NCBI RefSeq assembly: GCF_001885735.1
Contig: NZ_JXKG01000016.1
Span: forward strand, 1 to 60,756
DNA length: 60,756 bases
Direction of reading: 5' to 3'
Source: Enterococcus canintestini
GTDB lineage: Bacteria; Bacillota; Bacilli; Lactobacillales; Enterococcaceae
A program made the position numbers and the translations under genes. Position 1 is the stretch's first letter. Each line of letters starts with the position of its first letter. Positions 48,533-57,056 of this stretch are shown one piece after another. Below the pieces are notes generated by a model that had not been told where the DNA came from, did not search any database, and worked only from the letters and a program-made list of their open reading frames with translations.

Positions 48533-48815
48533 ATAAAAAAGTCCTCATCCCTTTGCTTGCCAGACTATGACAAACAAAGGGACGAAGACTTTTCGCGTTA
48601 CCACCCTAATTCATACTATCCTTACGAATAATATCTCAACGGTACCTGTTGATACCCGGCAGAATAACGACTGCTTTTCCGTCCAAACGGCGTGAACCAT
48701 TTGAAATGCTCAGAGCTCATCTTCACTAAATTGTGCAATATCCTTTCACACCGACCGGACTCTCTTTAATCGCTCTTTTTAGCTACTCTTCTCTTCAACG
48801 CATGAAATCTTTAGT
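48533..48815 (-). ncRNA. T-box riboswitch upstream of oppA2-pepT
   Basis: On the minus strand the leader shows Stem I features (AGAGAAGAGTAGCT, then AAAGAGAG, CCGGTCGGTGTGAAAGG), the conserved T-box AGGGTGGTAACGCG (48594-48607) that pairs with uncharged tRNA ends, and a terminator (AGTCTTCGTCCCTTTG with CAAAGGGATGAGGACT, then TTTTTT). The specifier region reads GTGAAGATGAGCTCTGAG; by spacing to CTCTGAG the codon could be ATG (Met), with GAT (Asp) as alternative. Uncharged tRNA should favour the antiterminator and turn on peptide uptake. Confidence 0.9.
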
Positions 48816-49306
48816 TGTGTGTTAGCTTACGCAGAATTATGACATTTGTCAATCTTTTTTTGTAATATTTTTAATATTTAATTTATTTCAAAACGAATGC
48901 TCAAAAGCAATTGGAAGCTATACTGCTTTTCATTCAGATACAAAATACATCTAATTTTTTGTAATAATATACATTTATGACAATATTAATTCATACCCAT
49001 GCCATAACTATTCGTTATATTAAAAAGAGGATTACAAATGAAAGAGCTTAAAATACATTATCAAATACTAACAAATAGCATCACGAAAAAACGACTCCTG
49101 TACTTTTGTAACTTGAGGTAATCGTTCAACTCCATATCACCTAATAGGCTATCAAACAACCTCACATCCAAAGTCAGCCATTAAAAGTTATCTATACAAA
49201 ATTATATTGATAAAAAACTGGTTTTGGATAATATTGCATTGATAAAGATTTTTCAACTATTAAAAAAAGACAAATGATCTCTATCAAATTTTATATCATT
49301 AAATTC
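48816..49306. other. Intergenic stretch between the T-box and the ABC exporter
   Basis: Very AT-rich, with no large reading frame. The only candidate is the 27-residue frame at 49038. Confidence 0.4.
49038..49121 (+). CDS. Possible 27-residue peptide
   Basis: ATG follows AGAGGATTACAA and the frame (MKELKIHYQILTNSITKKRL...) ends at TAA. It is basic and has one Cys. The ribosome site is reasonable, but there is no further support. Confidence 0.2.
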   Translation: MKELKIHYQILTNSITKKRLLYFCNLR

Positions 49307-49345
49307 AAAAATAGCGGACTCACAAAATGAGTACCGCTATTTTTA
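49307..49345 (-). terminator. Terminator of the ArsR-ABC operon
   Basis: AAAATAGCGG-ACTCA pairs with TGAGT-a-CCGCTATTTT, with T-rich flanks. Confidence 0.85.
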
Positions 49346-49392
49346 GACTTTAGCTTTCGTTAAAAATATATATTCAATTTTACTTTTTGTGA

Positions 49393-50163
49393 TTAACTCC
49401 GCAATCCTTTGCCACGACTAATCAAATAATAACAAACTGAGTATAAGACTACGATAAATAAAATAAGCACTGTCATGGAAACTGCGACTGGGATATCGGT
49501 TGTCCCTAAAAATCCGTAGCGGAAACCTGAAATCATGTAGACAATCGGATTTACTTTAGAGACAGCTTGCCAAAATGGCGGTAACATCGAAATGGCATAA
49601 AAAACGCCACCTAAATAAGTCAAAGGTTGCAAAACAAACGTTGGTACAATCGAAACATCATCATAGGATTGCGCAAAAACGCCATTAATCAGCCCAGCTA
49701 ATGAAAATAAAATAGCTGTCATCAATAACGTCACAATTACAAGTAACCAGGAATGAACATTTAACGGAACAAAAAATAACGAAATAATCGTAACTAATGC
49801 GCCAACTAATGTACTGCGGCCAACCCCGCCAATTACAAAGCCCCAAATAATAATATGGGCCGGTACTGGAGCTACTAATAATTCCTCAATATTTTTTTGA
49901 AATTTTTGAGAGAAAAAAGATGAGGAAACATTGGCATAAGAACTTGTAATGGCTGACATCATAATAAGACCAGGTACAATAAATTCAATATAAGAAAAGC
50001 CCCCCATATCCCCGATGCGACCACCAATCATTTTCCCAAAAATAATGAAATAAAGTGAGGTGGTGATAACAGGCGGCACCAATGTCTGCACCCAAATCCG
50101 CAAATAGCGATGGGTTTCTTTGGCGGCTAGACTTTTTAATGCAGTTAAATAAAGACTAAACAT
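49393..50163 (-). CDS. ABC-2 type exporter permease
   Basis: A 256-residue protein with six membrane helices, YadH/ABC-2 family (YIEFIVPGLIMMSAITSSYAN, IEELLVAPVPAHIII, YLGGVFYAISMLPPFWQ). Its ATG overlaps the ATPase stop by 8 nt. Substrate unknown; relatives export drugs or envelope components. Confidence 0.9.
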   Translation of the reverse strand: MFSLYLTALKSLAAKETHRYLRIWVQTLVPPVITTSLYFIIFGKMIGGRIGDMGGFSYIEFIVPGLIMMSAITSSYANVSSSFFSQKFQKNIEELLVAPVPAHIIIWGFVIGGVGRSTLVGALVTIISLFFVPLNVHSWLLVIVTLLMTAILFSLAGLINGVFAQSYDDVSIVPTFVLQPLTYLGGVFYAISMLPPFWQAVSKVNPIVYMISGFRYGFLGTTDIPVAVSMTVLILFIVVLYSVCYYLISRGKGLRS

Positions 50164-51091
50164 GATTTTCCTCCAAACGAACTTTTTCTTCGGTGATTTT
50201 TAAGAACAATTCTTCCAGTCGGTTGGATTTATTACGCATGGAGACTACTTTAATTTTTTGTTCACTCAACTGATTAAAAATTTCATTAACCCCTTGATTG
50301 CGTTCAACTTCCACTGCAAGCGTTACTTCATCTTCCAACTCATAGTTGTAGCCTGTGAGTTTAAGTGGTGTTTTATATGGCGCTAAGTCCAAAATAAACG
50401 TTTCAAATTGCAATTTGGCTAAAAGACTCTTCATACTCGTATTTTCAATTAATTCGCCTGATTGAATAATACCAATATTGCGACACAACATCTCCGCTTC
50501 CTCTAAATAGTGGGTCGTCAAAATGATCGTAGTACCACTTTCATTTAAGGCCTTTAAAAAGCCCCACATCTCTCTTCTTAGTTCAATATCCACACCGGCT
50601 GTTGGTTCATCCAAAATCAAAAGTTTTGGTTCATGCATGAGGGCTCTGGCGATCATTAGCCGTCTTTTCATCCCACCAGAAAGCATCCGCGCCCGTTCAT
50701 TGCGTTTTTCCCAGAGATTAGATTGCTTCAAATATTTTTCACTGCGTTTTAAAGCTTCTTTGCGGGAAACGCCATAATAGCCTGCTTGATTGACCACAAT
50801 TTGTTGGACTGTTTCAAAAGGATTGAAATTGAATTCTTGGGGAACCAAGCCGATTTGTTGCTTGGCTTTATCTAAATCCGTATCTAAATCATAGCCAAAA
50901 ACTTTTACCTTGCCGGCAGTTTTATTCACTAAGGAAGTGATAATTCCAATCGTAGTGGATTTACCGGCACCATTAGGACCTAAAAGAGCGTAAAAATCGC
51001 CTTCTTCTACTTTTAAATCAATCCCGCGCAAAGCTTTCACGCCGGTGCTGTATACTTTTTTTAAATCTTCTATTTCCAGTGCGTAGGTCAT
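50156..51091 (-). CDS. ABC exporter ATPase
   Basis: A 311-residue ATPase from the ATG at 51091 (MTYALEIEDLKKVY; AAAGGAAAG upstream). Walker A LGPNGAGKST, signature LSGGMKRRL, Walker B LLILDEPTAGVD, H-loop TTHYLEEAE, and a C-terminal regulatory extension. Partner of the ABC-2 permease. Confidence 0.93.
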   Translation of the reverse strand: MTYALEIEDLKKVYSTGVKALRGIDLKVEEGDFYALLGPNGAGKSTTIGIITSLVNKTAGKVKVFGYDLDTDLDKAKQQIGLVPQEFNFNPFETVQQIVVNQAGYYGVSRKEALKRSEKYLKQSNLWEKRNERARMLSGGMKRRLMIARALMHEPKLLILDEPTAGVDIELRREMWGFLKALNESGTTIILTTHYLEEAEMLCRNIGIIQSGELIENTSMKSLLAKLQFETFILDLAPYKTPLKLTGYNYELEDEVTLAVEVERNQGVNEIFNQLSEQKIKVVSMRNKSNRLEELFLKITEEKVRLEENHV

Positions 51092-51131
51092 TGGTCTTTC
51101 CTTTCGTTGTTTCAGCTTTTTTCGTTTTATC

Positions 51132-51425
51132 TTATCTGACTGTCGACAGCTTTGAAATGCCAAATAATTGCATTTGACTGTCCAGAAACTGACGGATAAA
51201 ATCTTCTGTCAATTGATAGTGATGCCAAATCCCTTTTTTTGTTACCATCACCACCCCAGCCTTTTCCAAGATTTTCATGTGGTGGGAAAGTGTCGGTTGG
51301 GTAAAGTCAAAATGTTTTAACAGCTCACAAGCACATAAACTACCACCAGTCAGCAAATCAATAATTTTCAGGCGCTTCGGATCAGCTAACGCTTTTAAAA
51401 TCACTGCCATTTCATCATAATTCAT
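51132..51425 (-). CDS. ArsR/SmtB-family repressor with a CxC motif
   Basis: A 97-residue winged-helix protein from the ATG at 51425 (GGAG upstream): ALADPKRLKIIDLL, GGSLCACELLKHF, QPTLSHHMKILEKAGVV. The CAC motif lies at the position of the ELCVCDL metalloid site of ArsR. It heads the ABC exporter operon and probably binds the TAGATAGA-TCTATCTA dyad at 51439-51460, just before its own start. Confidence 0.88.
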   Translation of the reverse strand: MNYDEMAVILKALADPKRLKIIDLLTGGSLCACELLKHFDFTQPTLSHHMKILEKAGVVMVTKKGIWHHYQLTEDFIRQFLDSQMQLFGISKLSTVR

Positions 51426-51438
51426 ACTTTTTCTCCTA

Positions 51439-51460
51439 TAGATAGATAAACGTCTATCTA
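51439..51460. promoter_or_regulatory. Operator dyad of the ArsR-ABC operon
   Basis: TAGATAGA and TCTATCTA flank TAAACG. The site ends 14 bp before the ArsR start codon, where ArsR-type autorepression usually acts. Confidence 0.6.
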
Positions 51461-51473
51461 ACAAAGTAACCAA

Positions 51474-51788
51474 TCAAAGCCAACTTGTCAATTGCTGCTA
51501 GCTAAAAAACGGATAATTTTCAAGTATGAAGATAAAATCTGGACAAATTGTCTGCAAATTTCTCAGGTCGTTTCATTATTGCAATAAAGAGTAAACTTAC
51601 CAAACTAGACTAAAAAAAGCAACGAACGTGGATAACGCTTTAGGTTGAAGCGCACTTTAGGATGAAGCGCAAATGATAAGAATTTGCCCTTTCATATCCC
51701 GCAGTCTTTAAGTATGAAGTCTACCCTAAAAAACTTATTTCTTATAAAAATTAGATAACTATTTTACATAAACACAAAAAAAATAAGC
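51474..51788. other. Intergenic stretch with a 17-bp tandem repeat
   Basis: No gene is seen. CTTTAGGTTGAAGCGCA (51638-51654) is directly followed by CTTTAGGATGAAGCGCA (51655-51671), one base different. Confidence 0.5.
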
Positions 51789-51857
51789 TGTGACAAATGT
51801 CTTGTCACACCTCCCATTTTCAAATAAACAGTGTGACAGAAGCAACTTCTGTCACAC
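51789..51857 (-). terminator. Twin TGTGACA hairpins after the aldolase gene (dispersed repeat, copy 3)
   Basis: GTGTGACAGAAG and its perfect complement (51831-51857, 3-nt loop), and TGTGACAA with its complement (51789-51809, 5-nt loop). On the minus strand the second is followed by GCTTATTTTTTTT, a strong terminator for the operon ending at 51879. The TGTGACAGAAGC arm is shared with the repeats at 4888 and 11852. Confidence 0.8.
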
Positions 51858-51878
51858 CCTCTTTTATTTGCGTTAATC

Positions 51879-52631
51879 TTAATCGCCACCGGCTGCAATT
51901 TTAGCGCGGTTATAAATGGCTTCTTTTGCTTTTAGATCCATAATATTGGCAATATCTTCGCCTTTAGAATGATAACTATCCATAATCCCTAATGCTTGGA
52001 AAAGAGTTTGTTTATAAGCGATTTCTGCATTCCATTCCACTGTATCCAAGATAGATAACGCTTTGTGGATTGCCATCAAGCCATCGTCTCCTGTAGCATT
52101 AATTAAAACGCCATGGCTATCAAGTAATAACATATGGGGTACAGGTAGATCATTTTCACGAATATATGTGCTAGTAATTTCAGCTAATTCTTCTGAGCAA
52201 TTAGGTGCAAAACGCATCACCGGCACTGGTCCTACTTTTTGCGTTGCTTCTGTCAAATTCGGCATTGGTAAGCCACTTGTAGCCCAAAACATCGCATTTG
52301 GCGCATGGGCATGTAAAACTGCCTTAATTTCTTCATTGGTCTTATAAACAGCTTGGTGCATATTGATTTCGCGGGTTAGACTACCTACCCCACAAACAAT
52401 CTCTCTTGTTTCTAAGTCAACTACCAAAATTTGCGCTGCCGTTAAATTACCTAAATACGCTTCTGACATCATTGTCGGTGTCATAATAATATATTTTTTA
52501 CCATCTTTTTCAGCTAAGAAAGAAAAGTTTCCTCCCGCTACATTGGTTAGTTTACGTGTAAAGATTAAACGGACAATATCCGCCATATCTTGTCGTTCCC
52601 GTTCAAAAAGCATACGTCCATCAGACATCAT
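51879..52631 (-). CDS. Class II aldolase/adducin-family protein (FucA/AraD-like)
   Basis: A 250-residue protein: GGNFS near residue 33, catalytic/metal region TREINMHQAVY, Zn ligands in VLHAHAPNAMF, and the third His in LLDSHGVLINATG. The family cleaves or epimerises ketose phosphates such as fuculose-1-phosphate. It is last in the galactitol-type PTS operon, where a tagatose-bisphosphate aldolase would be expected instead. Length is above FucA (about 215) and AraD (about 230). Confidence 0.85.
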   Translation of the reverse strand: MMSDGRMLFERERQDMADIVRLIFTRKLTNVAGGNFSFLAEKDGKKYIIMTPTMMSEAYLGNLTAAQILVVDLETREIVCGVGSLTREINMHQAVYKTNEEIKAVLHAHAPNAMFWATSGLPMPNLTEATQKVGPVPVMRFAPNCSEELAEITSTYIRENDLPVPHMLLLDSHGVLINATGDDGLMAIHKALSILDTVEWNAEIAYKQTLFQALGIMDSYHSKGEDIANIMDLKAKEAIYNRAKIAAGGD

Positions 52632-52642
52632 TTATTCCCCCA

Positions 52643-52894
52643 TTATTTTTTAAATAGTTTCCCGGAAGACAGTACTTCGCGTGTGGCCTCTCTGATTTCT
52701 TGGGAAGCTTGTAACTTTTGTTTTTGTCGTTCATTATATTCTTTAAATAAAATGGGACTGCCATAGTGATAAATAAAGCCCGCAAGTACAATGACGACAA
52801 GATTTATTAATAAGTTTTGCATAAAAAGATTCGTTGCAAAGAGTCCAATTGCCACCATTAACAAAACGTACCATTTGAATTTTTCATTAATCAC
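52643..52894 (-). CDS. Small two-span membrane protein in the PTS operon
   Basis: An 83-residue protein starting at GTG 52894 (GAGGAGTGA upstream). Hydrophobic segments at residues 8-24 and 28-45, then a charged helix (KEYNERQKQKLQASQEIREA). It lies between the IIC and aldolase genes with short gaps. I do not recognise the family. Confidence 0.7.
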   Translation of the reverse strand: MINEKFKWYVLLMVAIGLFATNLFMQNLLINLVVIVLAGFIYHYGSPILFKEYNERQKQKLQASQEIREATREVLSSGKLFKK

Positions 52895-52911
52895 TATGAC
52901 TCACTCCTCAT

Positions 52912-54297
52912 TTAAGCCGTTTTAGCGGCTAAATTTTCTGCTTTTTTCTCTTCATAACGTTGACTTGGTACTTTAGCTTGCTTCATGTAGCGATTTAATA
53001 GAACAAATAGCCCTAAGAAAATCACGATTCCTGCAATGGCATAAATATTTTTATTAAAGGCTTCAGCAAACAAGACACGGAATTCCGCTCCTTCAAATGA
53101 AGACCAAGTAATTAATTGACCTTCTTTAAAGCCTTCTACTGCCCCTGTTTTTGTTGCTAAGTTACTTAAAATTGGCGCTAACCAAGTTGCTGTATACAAG
53201 TAGATTGGTAATGTAATCACACCTAAAACCAACATGCGTGCTAAGTTACCACCAGTTAAAAGTAAACCGCCGACTGCAATCGAGTAATTAATAATCCCTG
53301 CTAAAGGTAAAACAGTGTTTCCTGGTAAGAACATCGCATAACCGATAAAGACTGGGACTAACAAAATTGCTGTTACCCAAATTTCAGAACGTCCCGCTAA
53401 AATTGGCCAATCTAAACCAATATAAACTTCGCGATCTTTGAATTTATTTTTCATAAATTCTGACATAGCATCTGCTAGTGGTGATAAAGCTTGCATAAAC
53501 ATCTTAGAAATCATTGGGAATAAAGCCATTGCTGTTGCAACTTGAATCGCTAAGTTTAGTGAACCTGATACACCATAAGATGCCGCAAAACCAAGTGCCA
53601 AACCAATGATAAAGCCCATTACTGAGTTTTCAGAGAAAATACCTAATTTGGCTTTTAAGGCATTTGCGTCTGCTTTACGATTAAAGAAAGGAATTTTATC
53701 CATCAACATGTTAAACGGTAATAAAACAATCGCAGAAGAAGTCATAAAGTGCGTAACCGTTACCAATGGAATGCCCGTTAAATCTTGAATATGTCGTTGG
53801 AACATATCCCCTAATTTTAATTCTAAAATTACTTGAACAATCGCTGTAATAAAACCAGCAACTAAACTACCTGATACAAAGTAAACCAAATACGCTGTTA
53901 ATGCTTTCCCCCAAACATTCCACATATCAACGTTCAATGTTTTGGTTAAGTTTAAAACTAACATTAAGAAATTTACCCCAATTGTCACAGCGAAAAAGAC
54001 AAAGGCATAAGACCAAGACCATGTAATACTAGCAGCACCCGTCCAGCCCATATCTAAAGCTGGTAAATTGATGCCTGTGTTTTCTGCCATAGCTTCTGAA
54101 GCCGGACTCACGGCATTTGACATAAAGCCAATCACCATCGACATACCGGTAAAAGCAATCCCTAAAGTAATCGCCGACATAAACGCTTTTTTCAGCTTCA
54201 TCCCTGCTAAAAGACCTAACAATAAAATAATTAATGGTACAAAAATTGCAGAACCCAAATCTAAAACTGCTTGAACAACACGTTGAAAGATTTCCAT
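52912..54297 (-). CDS. PTS galactitol-type EIIC
   Basis: A 461-residue EIIC-GAT family permease with about ten membrane helices (VVQAVLDLGSAIFVPLIILL at the N-terminus; LDWPILAGRSEIWVTAILLV; GGNLARMLVLGVITLPIYL). It imports and phosphorylates a hexitol or ketose together with the IIA and IIB encoded upstream. True substrate unknown. Confidence 0.9.
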   Translation of the reverse strand: MEIFQRVVQAVLDLGSAIFVPLIILLLGLLAGMKLKKAFMSAITLGIAFTGMSMVIGFMSNAVSPASEAMAENTGINLPALDMGWTGAASITWSWSYAFVFFAVTIGVNFLMLVLNLTKTLNVDMWNVWGKALTAYLVYFVSGSLVAGFITAIVQVILELKLGDMFQRHIQDLTGIPLVTVTHFMTSSAIVLLPFNMLMDKIPFFNRKADANALKAKLGIFSENSVMGFIIGLALGFAASYGVSGSLNLAIQVATAMALFPMISKMFMQALSPLADAMSEFMKNKFKDREVYIGLDWPILAGRSEIWVTAILLVPVFIGYAMFLPGNTVLPLAGIINYSIAVGGLLLTGGNLARMLVLGVITLPIYLYTATWLAPILSNLATKTGAVEGFKEGQLITWSSFEGAEFRVLFAEAFNKNIYAIAGIVIFLGLFVLLNRYMKQAKVPSQRYEEKKAENLAAKTA

Positions 54298-54308
54298 CTT
54301 TTTTCCTC

Positions 54309-54608
54309 CTATTTCGCCAATGCAGTGATTTGATCGTAAATTTCGTCAGCGCCCATGCCAGTTAAAAATGGAATACCAGGGAATACTTTCACCCCTAATT
54401 CATCGGCTTTAGACAAGACTTCACTATCTGGTTGCGCAATATAAACATAAATCCCCGCATGTGGTAATTCGTTGGTAATGGATTTGTAATCCACCGCTTC
54501 AACTTGGAAATTAATTCCGTCATCTTCAAATTTGTTAGCAATTTTACTGGCAATTGTTTGGCTAGTAGCGACCCCGCTGCCGCAAGCTACGATAAGTTTT
54601 CTTTTCAT
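54309..54608 (-). CDS. PTS galactitol-type EIIB
   Basis: A 99-residue protein with the phospho-Cys loop VACGSGVATSQTIASKI at the N-terminus, typical of GatB/SgcB. It lies 11 bp upstream of the IIC gene. Confidence 0.92.
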   Translation of the reverse strand: MKRKLIVACGSGVATSQTIASKIANKFEDDGINFQVEAVDYKSITNELPHAGIYVYIAQPDSEVLSKADELGVKVFPGIPFLTGMGADEIYDQITALAK

Positions 54609-54620
54609 GTTTTTTTCCTC

Positions 54621-55085
54621 CTAAGATTCAATACTTTTAATGAAAAACTGATACATCATTTCTGGGCAATCAATCGCCAAAAACTGCTGTACAAATTCCT
54701 CATCCATAAACAAATTCATAAATACTTGCAACAAACCAACCTGATTTTTTCCATCTTTAATTCCTAAAAAGAATAAATTCTCAACTTCCATTTCGCTATT
54801 GTCACCCATCTGCCGGCATTTTACAGGCGACTTCAAACGACATATAAATACAAACGCTTCTTTGACAAATTCTGGATCCGCATGAGGCAATGCGATATTT
54901 AAATGCTGGGTGACCAACCCAGTCGGAAAGTTTGCTTCCCGCTTTGTAATCCCATCAAAATAATCCTCATTCACCATACCTGCTTCTAAAAGCTTTGCCG
55001 CCACAATTTGAAACACGTCTGCTTCGGTTGTAGCCTCTACTGACAAATCAATTAACTTAGGACTAAACATCGATTTATAGTCCAT
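54621..55085 (-). CDS. PTS EIIA of fructose/mannitol type
   Basis: A 154-residue protein from the ATG at 55085 (MDYKSMFSP; GAGGAGGTG upstream). The phosphorylated His is in LNIALPHADPEFV. First gene of the operon IIA-IIB-IIC-small membrane protein-aldolase, divergent from the DeoR regulator. Confidence 0.9.
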   Translation of the reverse strand: MDYKSMFSPKLIDLSVEATTEADVFQIVAAKLLEAGMVNEDYFDGITKREANFPTGLVTQHLNIALPHADPEFVKEAFVFICRLKSPVKCRQMGDNSEMEVENLFFLGIKDGKNQVGLLQVFMNLFMDEEFVQQFLAIDCPEMMYQFFIKSIES

Positions 55086-55113
55086 TCCGACACCTCCTCG
55101 ACCTGTGAAGAAC

Positions 55114-55307
55114 AATGTTAAACTTTGTGTTGTTGTGTTCTACTTTGTTCTACATTCACATCATAATCGAATTTAATCACACTGTCAACGCTTTCTTTAA
55201 CAAAGTTGAACATTTTTTTATTATTCTCTTGGTTGAAAACAATTTCATATTCCTATACAATGAAGTCGAACATCGATTTGAAACAAACTTTAACAATGTC
55301 CAACAAA
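55114..55307. promoter_or_regulatory. Divergent control region with five repeats of a DeoR-type box
   Basis: Motif ACAAAGTTGAACATT occurs at 55200-55214 (plus). Variants: 55114-55128 (minus, one mismatch), 55136-55148 (minus, ACAAAGTAGAACA), 55260-55274 (plus, weaker) and 55293-55307 (plus, weaker). They span the whole gap between the PTS operon and the deoR-type gene. Confidence 0.6.
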
Positions 55308-55326
55308 ATATTCTGGAGGCCTGTTC

Positions 55327-56088
55327 ATGCTTAAACAAGAACGACAACAAAAAATCTTAGAACTTATCCAACAACATACTTATTTAAGTATTTCTGACAT
55401 CGCATCACGACTAGACGTCTCTGAAATGACCATTCGCCGAGACGTAACCGAATTATCCAAACAAAAAAAATTAAATAAACTTTATGGCGGCGCTCAAAAA
55501 TTAGACGTCTTAAATAAAGAACTATCCACTGATGAAAAAATTACGACAAATGTCGAACAAAAAAAATATATTGGCAGACTAATCAATCACCTTATTCACG
55601 ATAATGCCATCATCTTTGTTGGAGCAGGAACGACAATTCTTCATGCGTTACCCGAAATTACCCGTAAAAATCTTTTCGTCATTACCAATAGTCTAATTTC
55701 CTTTAATTATTTAAAAGATAATACAGACTACCGTATTTTACTTACTGGTGGTGAATTTATTAGTACCACTGAAGAATTTATCGGTGAAGTGGCCAAACGC
55801 TCATTTGAAACGTTAAATATTGATTTTGCATTTATCGTTACGAATGGTATTTTTGAAAATAATATTACAACCGCACAATATGAAGAAGGCGATATTCAAA
55901 ATGCGGCCGTTGCTAAGGCAAAAGTCGCTTGTGTCGTAGCGGACAGTTCCAAACTAGGCGTATCAGACGTCTATACTTTCCAACATATGGATCAAATGGA
56001 CTATTTGATCACAGATGATCGTATTCCAGATGAATGGGTGCAACATTATAGTCAGTACACACAGATCCTTAAGGAGGAACCTGAATGA
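55327..56088 (+). CDS. DeoR-family sugar-phosphate repressor
   Basis: A 253-residue protein: HTH at residues 3-57 (QERQQKILELIQQHTYLSIS, LDVSEMTIRRDVTEL, LYGGA) and a DeoR C-terminal sensor domain (FVGAGTTILHALPE, VADSSKLG). TGGAGG precedes the ATG. It overlaps the kinase gene by 4 nt. It likely represses both divergent transcripts through the five repeats at 55114-55307. Confidence 0.9.
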   Translation: MLKQERQQKILELIQQHTYLSISDIASRLDVSEMTIRRDVTELSKQKKLNKLYGGAQKLDVLNKELSTDEKITTNVEQKKYIGRLINHLIHDNAIIFVGAGTTILHALPEITRKNLFVITNSLISFNYLKDNTDYRILLTGGEFISTTEEFIGEVAKRSFETLNIDFAFIVTNGIFENNITTAQYEEGDIQNAAVAKAKVACVVADSSKLGVSDVYTFQHMDQMDYLITDDRIPDEWVQHYSQYTQILKEEPE

Positions 56089-57056
56089 TTATTACAATTA
56101 CAATGAATCCATCACTAGATTATTCTTATATCATCCCCCATCTTGCTTTGGGAGAAACTAACCGTTTTGCTGCCCCCGTTCAATCCGTTGGCGGTAAAGG
56201 CATCAATGCTGGTCGTACGGCTGCTCTTTCTGGTAGCGAAGTCTTATTAACTGGTTTTTTAGCCGGCGATCAAGGACAACTGGTTGCACAATATTTACAA
56301 AAAGAACAACTTTTCAACGTTGCCATGCAAGAAACAACCGGCCAAACCCGCCACGCTATTTCTATCATGCACGATCAAAATTTTCATACTGAAATTGTCG
56401 AAGAAGGCCCACTGATTTCAGACCAAGAAGCGCACACTTTAATCGATCAATTAAAAGAGTATGTGGCAAAAGAAGATGTCCAATTAATTTGCATATCCGG
56501 TTCTATCAATTCACAAAATGAATTCATTTATTTGGATATGCTAAAAAAAATTCGCACAGAAATCAGCGAAACATTACCGGTCTTTATGGATGTGTCTGGT
56601 AAGCAATTGCATAATCTTTTAACTTCAAATCACTACAAGCCTTCTTTTATTAAACCGAATATCCCTGAATTAGCAGAAATTTTAGGTACTTCACTAAACA
56701 CCAAAGAAGAAGCATTTGAACAATTACAAAATCCGTTATTTGATGGCATCGATTATGTCATGATTTCCTGTGGTTCCCAAGGTGCTTTATGTAAAATGAA
56801 AGATGAGCTATACGATGTTGAAATTCCCAAAATTACTGTGCGCAATACCACTGGTTCTGGTGATGCTAGCGTGGGTGGTTTTATGCACGCTATTGTTAGC
56901 GACTTTACACCCGAAAATGTCTTAAAATATTCCATGGCTTGTGGCATGTCCAATGCCCAACATGGCGAGGTCGGCATCATTAATCCTAAAAAAGTTGCGG
57001 AGTTCCAAAAACAAATTTGTGTCAAAAAAATTCAACCCCAAGAATGTATTGCCTAA
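56085..57056 (+). CDS. PfkB-family sugar-phosphate kinase (1-phosphofructokinase/tagatose-6-phosphate kinase type)
   Basis: A 323-residue kinase: N-terminal TMNPSLDYSYI, GGKGINAGRTAALSG, and C-terminal ATP/catalytic NTTGSGDASVGGFMHA with the base Asp. Family members phosphorylate fructose-1-P or tagatose-6-P to bisphosphates. It is translationally coupled to the DeoR gene, and AAGGAGG lies upstream of the ATG. With the PTS it would phosphorylate a ketose phosphate; whether the product meets the aldolase at 51879 is unproven. Confidence 0.9.
   Translation: MIITITMNPSLDYSYIIPHLALGETNRFAAPVQSVGGKGINAGRTAALSGSEVLLTGFLAGDQGQLVAQYLQKEQLFNVAMQETTGQTRHAISIMHDQNFHTEIVEEGPLISDQEAHTLIDQLKEYVAKEDVQLICISGSINSQNEFIYLDMLKKIRTEISETLPVFMDVSGKQLHNLLTSNHYKPSFIKPNIPELAEILGTSLNTKEEAFEQLQNPLFDGIDYVMISCGSQGALCKMKDELYDVEIPKITVRNTTGSGDASVGGFMHAIVSDFTPENVLKYSMACGMSNAQHGEVGIINPKKVAEFQKQICVKKIQPQECIA

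Noticed and set aside
55180-55196. Cre-like site in the galactitol-type PTS promoter (around GTCAACGCTTTC)
   Set aside because: Three mismatches to the cre consensus, including conserved flank positions; too weak to call.
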